A stretch of DNA of 64,000 nt from Amyelois transitella (GCF_032362555.1 NC_083506.1:605501-669500); one strand, 5' to 3'. Shown: positions 40,001 to 49,074, counted from the stretch's first letter. The notes: generated from the letters alone by a model not told the origin. Numbers and translations: made by a program.

Positions 40001-42088
40001 TATGTAATTCTTAAGCTAAAAGTGTTATTAAACGGGTTATGCTTAATATAAATTCTGCCGTAGTGCATGTTCTTATAAGATAAGATAGTACATATTTTTA
40101 TGTCTTAATATACATAAATATAATTTATTTTATATCTATATTCCTTCAGTGACAGCTTTCAGACTTGGTGCGTCTGTGCGCCATGTCGGATCACTTTTTT
40201 TTTTCTTTTAATTATAATAATTAATAAAAAAAATTGTTCTACAAATTTAATACTTTTTGCTTTTGTGTTTGACTAATTTTATATCGGACCGTGCAACATA
40301 AAGAAATTATGTAGAAGATAGTATGTGTCATTTTAGTTTACTCTCTCAGAATCTAATAAATGACTGCATGTAAGTTAATAACACCTTACATGCTGTGCAA
40401 AGGGTAGGTATTCAATACTTATTTAGTACCAAAAAAAAATTAATTATAGTAATTAATTAAAGTATGCTGCATAAATAAACACAAACAATAGAAATCTTCA
40501 AATAATTACAAAATCGAAGTACATTTCTAACTCACAGATAATGGAATGTATTTCAATGAATGTATATTTGCAGACATGCACGCAATAAAAGCTTAGAATA
40601 AAAGTTAAAAGCTCGTGAAAGTGCGATAACCCGTGCGTAGACTTTCGTAGAGGCTCTACGCCGCTACGCAAAACGCTACGAAGCTACGACTTTTATGTGG
40701 AAGAATATTTTTTATAGTATTTTTTATTCTTATTAGAATCTTATTGGACCATAAAGAATATGATTATATGTATATTAAACCCTACATGTCATAAAACAGC
40801 GGTGAGGTTCCCTATAAACGGGAAACGGGAAACATTTCCATAATTTAGAGGTATGAAAGTATAAAGCTGTATATAATAATAATATTTGTTACTGTGCCCT
40901 TAATTTCTGTATGTAGGCGTCTGTAGGTATTTTCATTCATCTCATAACTGAGTACTTTTTTTGGCAAATTTCTTATTTTAGATATAGTCTACTAGAGGCC
41001 GCCCGCGACTTCGTCCGCGTGGAATCAAGAAAACTCCGGGATAAAAAGTAGACTATATGTTATTTTGTGTCTTCAGCTACCTACATATCAAATTTAATCG
41101 TAATCGGTTCAGTACTTTTTTGCGTGAAAGAGTAACAAACATCCATACTGACATCCCCTGACATACTCACAAATTTTCGCATTTATAATATTAGTAGGAT
41201 ACAAATCATGATTTTTTTTTTCAATATTGTCTTTTTAATAATTATTTAACTCATATACTCATAAATAAAAAAAAATGTGTAAACAAATGAATAAATAATA
41301 GGCTGGTAAAGTTGAAAAGTTGGTACGCTTGAATTGATGCAAGAAATGTTCACGCTTCGCAAATATGAAGTAGTAATTTGCAAACATTGACCTTTGCAAA
41401 TTTAAATGAAAAAAACAGTAGGGTACATACATACATACACTTAATTAGTTTGTGTTGCTTTGAAAAAATATGTTTTCATTTTCTCTCACGCTTTTTGAAC
41501 TTAATTAAAAGCTGTTGAACTGCTGTTTGTATTCAAATAACTTATTTCATGAATTTTTATGTGATTCGTATTTTAAATAAAATAACTTTTTAGGTTTTAT
41601 AAGACACTTTTTACATTATTTTCTGCTGTTTAATAATATTTTGTTAAATATCTTTTAAAAAATGTTTATTTTGTTAAAAGTTTAAAGACACCATACAGCT
41701 TAACGTAGCCTTTCAGATGGCTCTGTCTACCCCGCAAGGGACGCGCCTATATGTATGAGTGTTTCTTAGAAGAGAAAACACAGATTTTTACTCGGTTATT
41801 ACTGTATTATTTTTTGTCTTTAACTTATTTTAAAACGTTCGGGCAGACTTTGACACATTCTTAGCTGATAGGAGACTTTGAAATCACACTTGGAATATCA
41901 CTAGACACAACACGAGACACTCACTGCGCATCCTTGCTGCTTTCTTCAGAAAACGCATCGTCTTCGCTCTCCGAGTGCGTTCTCTTGCTTCGCTGCGCGG
42001 GCGCAGGCGCCGGGGCCGGCGCTGGGGGGCCCCAGCCGTACCCCCACGACGGCGGTTGCTGCTGGATCCCCTGGTGGTGGTACTCCAT
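33509..42088 (-). CDS. Hey: Hey, bHLH-Orange transcriptional repressor (gene span)
   Basis: Three exons on the minus strand, 41925-42088, 39662-39870 and 33509-34029 (164+209+521 nt), join in phase to 297 codons plus TAG. Domains: Pro/Ala-rich N-terminus with an acidic patch ending [17 protein letters not shown]; basic helix-loop-helix at about residues 65-121 ([17 protein letters not shown], with the Gly typical of Hey in place of the Pro of Hairy); Orange domain at about 140-185 ([24 protein letters not shown]); a long Pro/Ala-rich linker; and the C-terminal tail [16 protein letters not shown] replaces the WRPW Groucho-binding tetrapeptide of Hairy/E(spl). The family are nuclear DNA-binding repressors and Notch effectors. 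The ATG at 42088 is preceded in frame by TGA, which fixes the start. Confidence 0.95.
34030..35190. other. Hey intron 2, part without repeats
   Basis: Contains a G+C-rich island at about 34435-34500 (CGAAAGGGCGCGGCGCCAG) of unknown role. No family A copies. Confidence 0.35.
35197..35315. repeat. Half copy of the 50702 foldback MITE
   Basis: GGATCATTGTAACTTGATTC, GAGATAAAATAATGGTACG and GTTTAATACCTGTATTATTT parallel the right and left arms of the element at 50702-50874. Confidence 0.5.
35636..35812 (+). repeat. LINE 3' end with RT C-terminal codons
   Basis: From AAATTAAGGACGTCCTAGC through ACCGCCGAGCTTGCATGAAG to CTGCGTGATTTTATGTATA. Confidence 0.6.
35815..37280. other. Hey intron 2, mostly unrecognised
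   Basis: G+C-rich blocks at 35905-36010 and 36590-36740 contain no splice-flanked frame; they could be conserved regulatory DNA. A Helitron 3' remnant (GGGAGTAAAGCTCCAAGC, AAAAGCTAG|T) lies at about 36965-37033. Confidence 0.35.
37286..37335. repeat. Perfect 20-bp hairpin
   Basis: ATTAATTTATTAATATAAAA and its exact reverse complement are separated by ten bases (CGGTCTGTGT). AT-only arms, in the Hey intron. Confidence 0.7.
37340..37885. other. Hey intron 2, nothing recognised
   Basis: No repeat or exon detected. Confidence 0.3.
37888..38062 (+). repeat. Family A, 3'-truncated
   Basis: Starts GCCGTGTGGTTCCCGGCACC and stops at CATTAAGCTAAATGG. Loss of the 3' end is unusual for a retroposon and implies a later deletion or rearrangement. 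Confidence 0.8.
38065..38600. other. Hey intron 2, mostly unrecognised
   Basis: A short family A scrap (GGGCTAGCAACCTGTCACTA) at about 38428-38458 and a TA-rich run at 38483-38525. Confidence 0.35.
38605..38777 (-). repeat. Family A, 5'-truncated
   Basis: Antisense with a TACATACATACC tail; CACGTCTATATCCC is shortened to CACGAAAACAGAGCC. Ends AAGCCTATCCCTTAG. Confidence 0.78.
38780..39170. other. Hey intron 2, nothing recognised
   Basis: No repeat or exon detected. Confidence 0.3.
39172..39310 (+). repeat. LINE 3' end fragment
   Basis: AGCTTGCATGAAAAGAGTTA to GAGGCGTGATTTATGTATG, with a tail of imperfect ATGT units. Confidence 0.6.
39489..39570 (+). repeat. Family A, 3' fragment
   Basis: AGCTGAACGTGGCCTATCAG to GTGATTATATGTATG; followed immediately by a LINE tail in the same orientation. 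Confidence 0.7.
39571..39629 (+). repeat. LINE 3' tip
   Basis: GACAAGTGGAAAGACG, TCTGTCTACCCCACCGGGAA, GAGGCGTGATTTTATGG. Placed directly after a family A tail, it lets the two 3' modules be compared side by side. Confidence 0.5.
39662..39870 (-). CDS. Hey: Hey exon 2 (bHLH domain)
   Basis: Acceptor CCGTTCCAG| then ATCTCCCGGCGG. The first base completes a Gln codon begun in exon 1. Encodes [10 protein letters not shown], the basic region and helix-loop-helix through [10 protein letters not shown], and ends at AAAG|GTTAGT, one base into a Gly codon finished by exon 3. Confidence 0.95.
39871..40990. other. Hey intron 1, nothing recognised
   Basis: AT-rich; a local cluster of TACG-containing words near 40630-40700 is not coding. 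No shared repeat. Confidence 0.3.
40992..41199 (-). mobile_element. Non-autonomous Helitron (LEP1-type)
   Basis: Antisense: CTAGAGGCCGCCCGCGACTT on the left, GTAATCGGTTCAGTACTTTT in the core, ATAATATTAGTAGGA on the right. Confidence 0.75.
41205..41690. other. Hey intron 1, nothing recognised
   Basis: No repeat or exon detected. Confidence 0.3.
41695..41757 (+). repeat. Family A, short 3' fragment
   Basis: CAGCTTAACGTAGCC, TGGCTCTGTCTACCCCGCAA and CTATATGTATG, with an internal deletion. Confidence 0.6.
41925..42088 (-). CDS. Hey: Hey exon 1 (N-terminus)
   Basis: ATG at 42088 followed by [20 protein letters not shown] and a Pro-Ala run, ending GCGCA|GTGAGTG, two bases into a Gln codon. The upstream in-frame TGA nine bases away fixes the start. 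Confidence 0.9.
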
Positions 42089-42127
42089 GGTTCCTCAAGG
42101 TCGATAGTATCTGCGCGATCCTCGCGG

Positions 42128-42133
42128 CACGTG
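42128..42133. promoter_or_regulatory. CACGTG E-box in GGCACGTGC context
   Basis: Palindromic class B E-box 40 bases upstream of the Hey start codon. GGCACGTG is the kind of site bound by Hey/Hes proteins, so negative autoregulation is possible. If the site lies in the 5' UTR it may still act as DNA. Confidence 0.35.
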
Positions 42134-42139
42134 CATGCG

Positions 42140-43000
42140 CGTGCGTCGACGGCGAGGAAATGCATTGCCGCGTGTGGCCGTGTGTCTACACCCTCGGCGC
42201 ACACACCCCATTGCTAACTATCCTTTAGTATACATAAAAAAAAATATTTACTATATTCTGAGGGATTTTGAACTTTATCGTAAGGCATTAGAGAGTTATT
42301 GACCGCATTTGACGTTGGGTGTAAAAGCAAAATTGGTTATGCGAATTCAGTCCGTATGTATGTTACGTTTAGAGGTTTTTTCCATTTACGATTAGGGTCA
42401 AATGCCATGTTAAAATTGGTAGGAATTGATTTGAATGTCGATTTGACTATTTTAAACTTTATGTTCATAGTGATAATGGGGAAAATTGTGTGTGTTTGTT
42501 TGTTTGTGCGTTCGGTAGTGGCCGCGTGTCTGGCGTGCGGTGGGAAACTTTTTGACAATTAGGAAACGCAATTTTATTCGCGAGCAGTGTGAATGCGGCC
42601 TTAGGGTGAGATTAGGGGTGGACTTGGAGCGTGGGACGATCCGTAGGTACATAGGGATTTTCCGAATCACTAACTATTTTCAAAGTAGGTTTTTATGTAC
42701 TTTTGACATAATTTGTAGATTTTATGTGTGTATGGGTTTTATTTAGTAGAGACTAATAAATTAACAAAATCTAAATAATAATGTTTTTTTCTTCTGTAAT
42801 TTTGAATAGTTTTAATAATCATATGTAAGTATGTATGGAATAAATAAATTGTTTTTAATTATGTCGTACTTTAACATAACGTTATCTTAAAAAAATTAAA
42901 AGAAATTACAGTAAATTAATACTAACTGCATTTTTGTTGAATGATCTATAATTATTTTAAGACAAACAAACTGTTGCCAGGTAATTACTTAGATCAATTT
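42140..43000. other. Hey upstream region
   Basis: No repeats from the high-copy families. A GTGGGAA core (42540-42546) matches the heart of the Su(H)/RBPJ site but with G instead of C/T before it. No other gene seen. Confidence 0.35.
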
Positions 43001-43003
43001 TTA

Positions 43004-43140
43004 TACTAGCGGCCCGCCCCTGCTTCGCACGGGTAGCATTTATAAATATGGAAATTCCTCAGAAAACCCTCACGCCAACATTTCAAACAGGTACACCACT
43101 TACCGAGATAAACACGAACATACAGACAGAGAAAATGTTG
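43004..43140 (-). repeat. Helitron 3' part (GAGGAAAG type)
   Basis: ACTAGCGGCCCGCCCCTGCT followed by TCGCACGGGTAGCA in antisense, as in the element at 20003-20214; the other end is not clear. Confidence 0.5.
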
Positions 43141-43144
43141 GGAC

Positions 43145-43638
43145 TTCATTATTATGAAGTAAGTACTGTACAAAACCATGGACATCTTAGGTTCTATAAA
43201 ACTAGTCAATTATGTTTCCTAGCTGTTAAAAATCTGTATGGACCATGAAGAAGTATTCAGTATTTAGAAAGACATTTTACATTTTGTAGGAATATCTAAA
43301 ATGATCAAAGTTTAAATTACAAACAAACGTTCTCAATCAAGTCGTCGTGGAAATAACACTGCGTAATTTGGCTTTGCTATGTTCAGGTGGCTAACATTGA
43401 TATTATATACTTAGTTCTAAGGAAACAATTTGGATATTATAAAATTTCATTTTCTCAACCATAATTTTTAGTGTACACCTACATACTACATATATCTTTA
43501 TCCTGAATCATTGGGCTATTATGAAATTCAAGGACCGGTTGCTAAAACATCGAGTAAAAAAATCTCAACCTTACAGCCTTACGGCAAGTCGTTAGAGAAT
43601 CTTTATTTTATTTCTAAATATTAAGTTTATTTATTATT
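43145..43638. other. Intergenic, nothing recognised
   Basis: No repeat or coding signal detected. Confidence 0.3.
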
Positions 43639-43639
43639 A

Positions 43640-43800
43640 GTATTTATATTGCTGCTGCTGTGCTTAAATGCTGAAGTGCAGTTTGTTCCGCCGCTTCTTA
43701 TACATGCGCTTTGGAAGCGGTAGTAGATATAATTAGATTTAAGTTATGTGACGTCAATAAGTGATAACTTGTATCCAATTTTATAAATAAATATATTATT
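43640..43800 (+). repeat. Probable LINE 3' UTR remnant
   Basis: GCTGCTGCTGTGCTTAAATG, GTTTGTTCCGCCGCTTCTTA and TTGGAAGCGGTAGTAG are typical of a repeat I recall at CR1/Zenon-like LINE 3' ends in moths. Single copy in this window, so the call rests on memory. Confidence 0.3.
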
Positions 43801-43804
43801 ATGT

Positions 43805-44497
43805 TGTAAGTTAGGTATATTAAGTATATAGGTAATACCCAGTGCTTGGTAAATTTTGTTGATAAATTATAAATAATTAATTGTATTGATCTATTATTTA
43901 ATATTGACAATTAAAGTAAGACAGGATAAATAAAGTAACTTTTAAAACATCTATTGAAAGTCTATTTCCTAAGAGTTCTATAGTCTCAGGAAGAAATTTT
44001 ATCTTAATTAATCCAAATACTCAAATCAACAGAGTATTGCGTATCTTGAATTTGATGTTTAATCGTACAGAAATCAGTCATTATAATTTAGTTTTCTGAA
44101 TTTCAGGAAATTCAATATAAATAAAATCACGCCTCTTCGCCTAAGGGGTAGACAGAAATAAATCTGTATTTACATTTGTAAATGTTGTTATAATTTCTTG
44201 TTTGTTTTTTGTAAATAGCAATAGTAACAATTTATTTAACGTTAAAATGCAACTTTTTCTAGCATTTTTTTTATTATATTGCCAGAATAATTGTCATTAA
44301 AATACGAACCACCATTAGTAGTATAAATTTTTACACGTGAATGAAAGATTTCTTTCGATTTTACCAATCAGGCCTTTTTAATCTACATAGGTCTAATTAA
44401 TACAACTTTTTTGAAATATAGTTTACTCTAGCATTTACGTGTGTCTTATTTGTCTTCAAAATCAATATATTTTCGTGGAAAGAACTCCTAACTACTT
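43805..44497. other. Intergenic, nothing much recognised
   Basis: A LINE 3' scrap in antisense at about 44123-44160 (AAAATCACGCCTCTTCGCC, GGGGTAGACAGAAAT). Otherwise AT-rich. Confidence 0.3.
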
Positions 44498-44499
44498 TC

Positions 44500-44668
44500 A
44501 TACATACATATGTTCACGTCTATATCCCTTGCGGGGTAGACAGAGGCAACAGTCTTGAAAAGACTGAATAGTCACGTTCAGCTATTTAGCTTAATGATAG
44601 AATTGAGATTCAAATAGTGACAGGTTGCTAGCCCATCGCCTAAGAAAGAATCCCAAGTTTGTAAGCCT
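44500..44668 (-). repeat. Family A copy, left part, split by a transposon
   Basis: Antisense from CATACATACATATGTTC to AAGTTTGTAAGCCT. The sequence continues at 47942 with GCCTATTCCTTAGTCGCC, so the copy was one piece before the 3.27-kb element inserted. Confidence 0.85.
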
Positions 44669-44847
44669 GGGTCATTCCACAAAAATCTGATTAATTCTGA
44701 TTTAGTTTTGTCCTAAAGATTTTTAAGATGCTTTTGGATACTTGAGTAGTGTATATCACGTGTAATTGATTAACTATCTTACACCTAAAAGGGCCAGTCA
44801 TTTTATCCTTTATTTTAGGAGAAATTTGTAGTTTTTCCAATTTAGAC

Positions 44848-44925
44848 ATCTATGGACTGACAGCTCTAGTTAGGAACTGATTATTGGGCATCTAGGGACT
44901 GATATGTATTCCTAGGGACTGATAA
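44848..44925. repeat. Left subterminal motif array of the transposon
   Basis: Four variants of (C/T)TAGGGACTGA in about 80 bases: CTATGGACTGA, TTAGGAACTGA, TCTAGGGACTGAT, CCTAGGGACTGAT, all in the same orientation. Likely transposase-binding sites. Confidence 0.7.
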
Positions 44926-44969
44926 TCAATAGTGATATTGTAATGAAATAAGTTGGTTATGCATTTGGA

Positions 44970-45476
44970 ATCATATTTATTTATAAAAAAAAAAAGACAA
45001 AAAACATAACTCGTTAACACTTCTTAACAAAAATGAAATTAATAATGGAATTCTTCCAATGAAATTATTGACCAAGCTTTGCTATGTGAGTCACTTCTTT
45101 GGTTGTTGGGTATAATTTAGACAACCACAACCTAGCCTATTTATTATCAAAATAACAATAAGTAATACTTTTTTTTAATAATAATCAGTCACTTTTAACT
45201 ACTAAAGTAATTGAGGTTCCTATGTAATTAGAACAAAACATTTTAAATACTTTTTTTACTTAACACTTTATTGTAAAATCGGGATAGTCTTAGTCTAAAA
45301 TAAACTGAACAAAATCAACATTCTAACTAATCAAAGACAAACAAAATCTTTAAGTATTATGATATTCAGCCTTAGTATTTGGACGTATCAGTTTCTCTGT
45401 ATCATTATTTAGTAACATAGAAGACTTAACAATATATATAAAATAATCTCACTTTTCAAAAACGTTTATAGCCTTT
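44970..45476. other. Transposon interior without coding signal
   Basis: AT-rich, no open frame. A catalytic domain would be expected downstream of the coding region, but none is visible here. Confidence 0.4.
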
Positions 45477-46827
45477 TTAAAACCATAAATCACCTTTGAC
45501 AATCAAACTGGGCATCGACAGTTTTCCAATTACATCTTCATAAAGTACGTCTGCGACATCACCTTCGTCTAACTTAAATAAGTTCCCTTCTTTATTGCAT
45601 ACTTTAAGGAAAGTAACTTTAGTAGAGCAACCGTTACACTGTCTCAATAAGCATTTTTCGGAATAACGATTGCAATAAAGTATCTGTAATCCTGTTTGAT
45701 AATTGTCGAAGTGCAGAATCTTAGATTTTTTTTAAAGTAGACAATTTTAGATTCATATTTTCATGTATTATGCAGGCACAAGTATCGCGAGCTGTTAGTT
45801 TAGGGGTAGGTTTTACAACCCAAAATTGACGTAATCTACAAAACAGTGAATATCCAATTGTCAATGTCTTTGTTTGAAGAAACTTTTGGTGTATATTTTC
45901 CAATGAGTCTAGCAAATACCGTTTTTGTTTTTTGATTTTATTGCGAGTAATGCACTCCTTTTTGCCAGCTGCAGCGCGACTAATGCTATCGTCTTCATAA
46001 AATCTGTGAACCATTTCAACTATAAAATCTTTCTTAGTTTTCTCACTACGTTTAATAGTTTTGCGCCGAATCTTGTTATACAACAAAGAGTTACACCCTT
46101 GTCGCCAAAGTTTATATTTTTCTACTTTGGGACCAGACAAAAGTTTGAAGTTGGATTTTTCTTGATGAGATCGAGCTTTTGAAATATTCTCTGTAATTTG
46201 AGCTTGCAAAATTTCACCAAATAAAGCCTTTTTGACCAGTTCTCTACTTTAGTTAGGATCTTCGGCCATTTGTTCTATTTTACTTTTAGGTGTGAGCAAT
46301 TTCTTCGCTTTCTTCATTTTTCGTTTCAGTCTACTGTATTTCTTCTGTTGAGTATTAAGTTTCTTCTTTAACTTATCAATAATTGCACATTTTTCCTGTA
46401 ACACTTTATTTCTTATCTTCCGTTGATGTCGACTTCTTCTTTTAGCTTCCACTTGTCTAAGGTCTTCGTTATTGTAATTAATGATCTGTGGTTCTGGAGC
46501 TATATTTTCTTCATTTTCAGATGTAGGTGGCGTATTCTGAGCAACATAATTCTCACAGTCTTTTGTAATTGTTTTCTTCTTTCTGTAATCAGTAGAATAT
46601 TTCTTCCATTTTTTTCTAATTTTTCTCTGCTCGCGTGGGGTCATATCCTGAATAGACTTACGTTGTCCCTTCTCTTTCTTTTTTAAATATTTCTGTCTTT
46701 CTTTCTCTTTGTATTCTGCCAACAGAATTGGATCACTCTTGATTTTTTCCAATCGAGCTTTTGCGGCGGCTGATTTTTTAAGGGCTATATCCTCTTTGGA
46801 TAATTTTGGTTTCTTTTTTGGTGGCAT
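45477..46827 (-). pseudogene. Broken transposon protein (uncharacterised family)
   Basis: First segment 46249-46827 starts MPPKKKPKLSKEDIALKK and is lysine-rich with a coiled-coil-like stretch. An in-frame TAA (46246-46248) separates it from a continuation in the same frame (to about 45721) carrying FIVEMVHRFYEDDSISRAA, AGKKECITR and LRQFWVVKPTPKLTARDTC. A frameshift near 45722 leads to the last part, with Cys-rich LYCNRYSEKCLLRQCNGC and a final stop at 45477-45479. The pattern RFY..DD.S...GKKE, then RDTC.C..HEN, then C...C..C belongs to a repeat-associated family I know only as uncharacterised. Proteins of that type usually continue into a longer C-terminal, presumably catalytic, region that is absent here. 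Confidence 0.7.
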
Positions 46828-46930
46828 TTTTCTGCAAAATGGAAAAATTCATTCATGCTTAATTATATGACCAACAACCACAAACACATTATAATTATTC
46901 TAAACTCAAAATAAAAAAGCCAATCGTTAA

Positions 46931-46993
46931 ATGTAGTATTATTCATTTTATTAAAGATATAAAATGTTTATTAAAATGAATAATACTGCATTG
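46931..46993. repeat. Hairpin upstream of the transposon ORF
   Basis: TGTAGTATTATTCATTTTAT and ATAAAATGAATAATACTGCA-like arms (about 24 bp, two mismatches) flank a short loop, about 100 bases upstream of the transposon's ATG. Confidence 0.6.
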
Positions 46994-47146
46994 ATATTAA
47001 CAACATAAAAAAAGTCATTTAGGGTTAAGTTTCTTATATAAAATAAGACTTTTTTGTCCCCTAATATCTTTTCACAAAGTTTTTAGTTCATTTCGCTTTT
47101 AATCTAGATTTAAATATTTTGTTAATATCATAATATATAATTATCG

Positions 47147-47217
47147 TCATTCCCTAGCTATATCCGTCAGTCCCTAGCACAGTTAAAAGCTAGGGCCTGA
47201 TGGTCCAGGGACTGACG
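47147..47217. repeat. Internal/right motif array of the transposon
   Basis: Copies in both orientations: TCATTCCCTAG, TCAGTCCCTAG, CTAGGGCCTGA, CCAGGGACTGACG. Further units at 47363 (GAGGGAATGAC), 47551 (GCTAGGGAATGACG), 47748 (CCTAGGGACTGATAT) and 47765 (CGGGGACTTA). Confidence 0.68.
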
Positions 47218-47941
47218 ATTTGGAGTAAAACTTAAGACAAATGCAGGTTAAAACTCTAATTCAAGCTGTTCAAAACGATGTATCGTAGAAGACCGAAAAA
47301 TCACACGTAAATATTGTTTAATTATCATCAATTACCTATTATGAACAATAAAACTACTCACCGAGGGAATGACAAAGTGACTGGATCCACACGTGCTTCC
47401 GCAACAACTGCCGCGTTCGCACTAATTTACAAAATGGCCGCCTCTCAGCGACTATGGTCTATGGATAAATTGGTGCCGTACTATAAAATCGACTACATGT
47501 CATTCACTCTTTATTCATATTAGTGCGCTAAATTTTAAAATCTTGGTCTGGCTAGGGAATGACGTATTAAATCGAGGACACTTTATTAACTTTAAAAAAT
47601 TGTTTTATTTTTTATTTAAACTACAAAATATGAATAAAATTTGGTGTAAATATGATAAACTAGACAGTGGTTAAAGCAAATAAAGTATACAGTTGATGTA
47701 TCTATAAATATGTGTGCCCAAACATAAAATTTTGGAGTGCGGACATGCCTAGGGACTGATATTTCGGGGACTTAATGAGAGATTTCAAATTTATTTTTAA
47801 TATATATATTCCTAAATATATCTGTACTAAATAAAACACATTTCGAGCTGTTATTTAACAATTTTGTTACAAAATATTACTAATTGTACTATGTGAAAGG
47901 TGTTGCGGACAATGAGTGGTACTATTATTGTGGAATGACCC

Positions 47942-48000
47942 GCCTATTCCTTAGTCGCCTTTTACGACATTCATGGGAAAGAGATGAGACATTTATTTGG
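47942..48000 (-). repeat. Family A copy, right part, split by a transposon
   Basis: GCCTATTCCTTAGTCGCC to GGGAAAGAGATGAGAC. Its first four bases are the transposon's target duplication; the 5' end of the family A copy is lost beyond 48000. Confidence 0.82.
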
Positions 48001-48035
48001 CACCTTAACCGTTGGACCACCGGCGCTCTGCGAAA
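48001..48035 (-). repeat. SINE family C, tRNA-like end
   Basis: CACCTTAACCGTTGGACCACC and GGCGCTCTGC match the tRNA-like head of the 15336-15664 copy. Confidence 0.4.
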
Positions 48036-48104
48036 TATAAAAGCACAACTGACCTACATAAAATCTCTATACAAATGAGCATCCTAATTATTATAGCCTA
48101 TCTC

Positions 48105-48215
48105 CGGTACACGCGACCTGCGCCTGCGCACGTGGTCGCCACGCGGTCGCGCGGTGGTCGGACTGTGGTCGTGCGACTGTCGCGCGGCGGTCGCGTGGTC
48201 GCGGCGGTGCCTCTT
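48105..48215. repeat. G+C-rich GGTCGC-type degenerate repeat
   Basis: Variants of GTGGTCG and GCGGTCGCG are strung together over 110 bases, in sharp contrast to the AT-rich surroundings. No splice-flanked frame; origin unclear. Confidence 0.4.
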
Positions 48216-48320
48216 ACTTTCACACTTCTGGTGTCAAGTGTACTTTGTCTTTGTTTAACTGTGTGAGGAATTAATTCTTAGTATTGTTCAATATTAACAA
48301 TTAATTCCTCTTACAAATAG

Positions 48321-48556
48321 TGCCGTGTGGTTCCCGGCACCAATATATAAAACAATAGGACCACTCCATCCCTTACCCATGGATTTCGTAAAAGGCGACT
48401 AAGGGATAGGCTTATAAACTTGGGATTCTTCCTTTAGGCGATGGGCTAGCAACCTGTCTTTATTTGAATCTCAATTCTATTATTAAGCCAAAACGCTGAA
48501 CGTGGCCTATAAGTCTTTTGATGACTGTTGGCTCTGTCTGCCCCGCAAGGGTTATG
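48321..48556 (+). repeat. Family A retroposon, lacking its tail
   Basis: From GTGCCGTGTGGTTCCCGGCA to TCTGCCCCGCAAGGGTTATG; the last 20 bases and ATGT tail are lost. Confidence 0.82.
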
Positions 48557-48559
48557 TGT

Positions 48560-48840
48560 TTAGTGTTACGACATTGTACAATACATAACCTCTTAAAGAA
48601 CAGATTTTTTGTAAACCGATTTTTAACACTACAACACGTTTTATCGAAGCTCTTCAACAAAGCGCCTTCTCTTCCCAAGTTTAATCCCATCAGATTCTAT
48701 TTCAAAAGGAGTCAATCCAATGCACCGGCCATTGTCAACTTCGGTAATCCGTTTTTGTGCGCTTTGGCATGTCGAAGTTGCCCAAAATCGTGAAGAAACC
48801 CTTTGTTATTGATATAAGAGCCGTGAAAAAGAAAAAAAAT
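48560..48840. other. Intergenic, nothing recognised
   Basis: No repeat or coding signal detected. Confidence 0.3.
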
Positions 48841-48844
48841 GGCA

Positions 48845-49003
48845 ATTTTTAGGTCAAACGTACCCGAAACCGCCGAGCTTGCATGATGAGAGTTATGAAT
48901 GTGGATGAAGCGAAGGAAGTGTGCAATGATCGTGGCAAGTGGAAAGATGTAGTCTCTGGCTACTCCTCTGGGATAGAGGCGTGATTTTTATGTATGTATG
49001 TGT
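48845..49003 (+). repeat. LINE 3' end with RT C-terminal codons
   Basis: TACCCGAAACCGCCGAGCTT to GAGGCGTGATTTTTATGTAT and an ATGTATGTGT tail. Confidence 0.6.
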
Positions 49004-49074
49004 ATTTTTTGGTACAATTTCAAGACGGTTGGTGTTAGTCACCCAAAATCATTGTCATACCTTTATAAGTATGG

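Larger units (their letters stand above)
44669..47941. mobile_element. 3.27-kb TIR DNA transposon, superfamily uncertain
   Basis: Ends are GGGTCATTCCACAAAAAT (44669) and its near-exact inverted copy (18 positions, 1 mismatch) at 47924-47941. GCCT is duplicated at 44665-44668 and 47942-47945, and the interrupted family A copy becomes continuous when element and one GCCT are removed. Subterminal CTAGGGACTGA motifs occur near both ends. The interior has a broken coding region on the minus strand (45477-46827). The 4-bp TSD excludes hAT (8 bp) and TTAA- or TA-specific families; no superfamily is asserted. Confidence 0.88.

Noticed and set aside
41884-42217. Arg-rich open frames overlapping Hey exon 1
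   Set aside because: Other frames of the G+C-rich first exon; the Hey frame is fixed by phase with exon 2.
42299-42746. Short open frames upstream of Hey
   Set aside because: No conserved sequence, no splice partners and AT-rich codon use; upstream non-coding DNA is the simpler reading.
45925-46686. Phe-rich + strand frames
   Set aside because: Antisense of the lysine-rich transposon protein.
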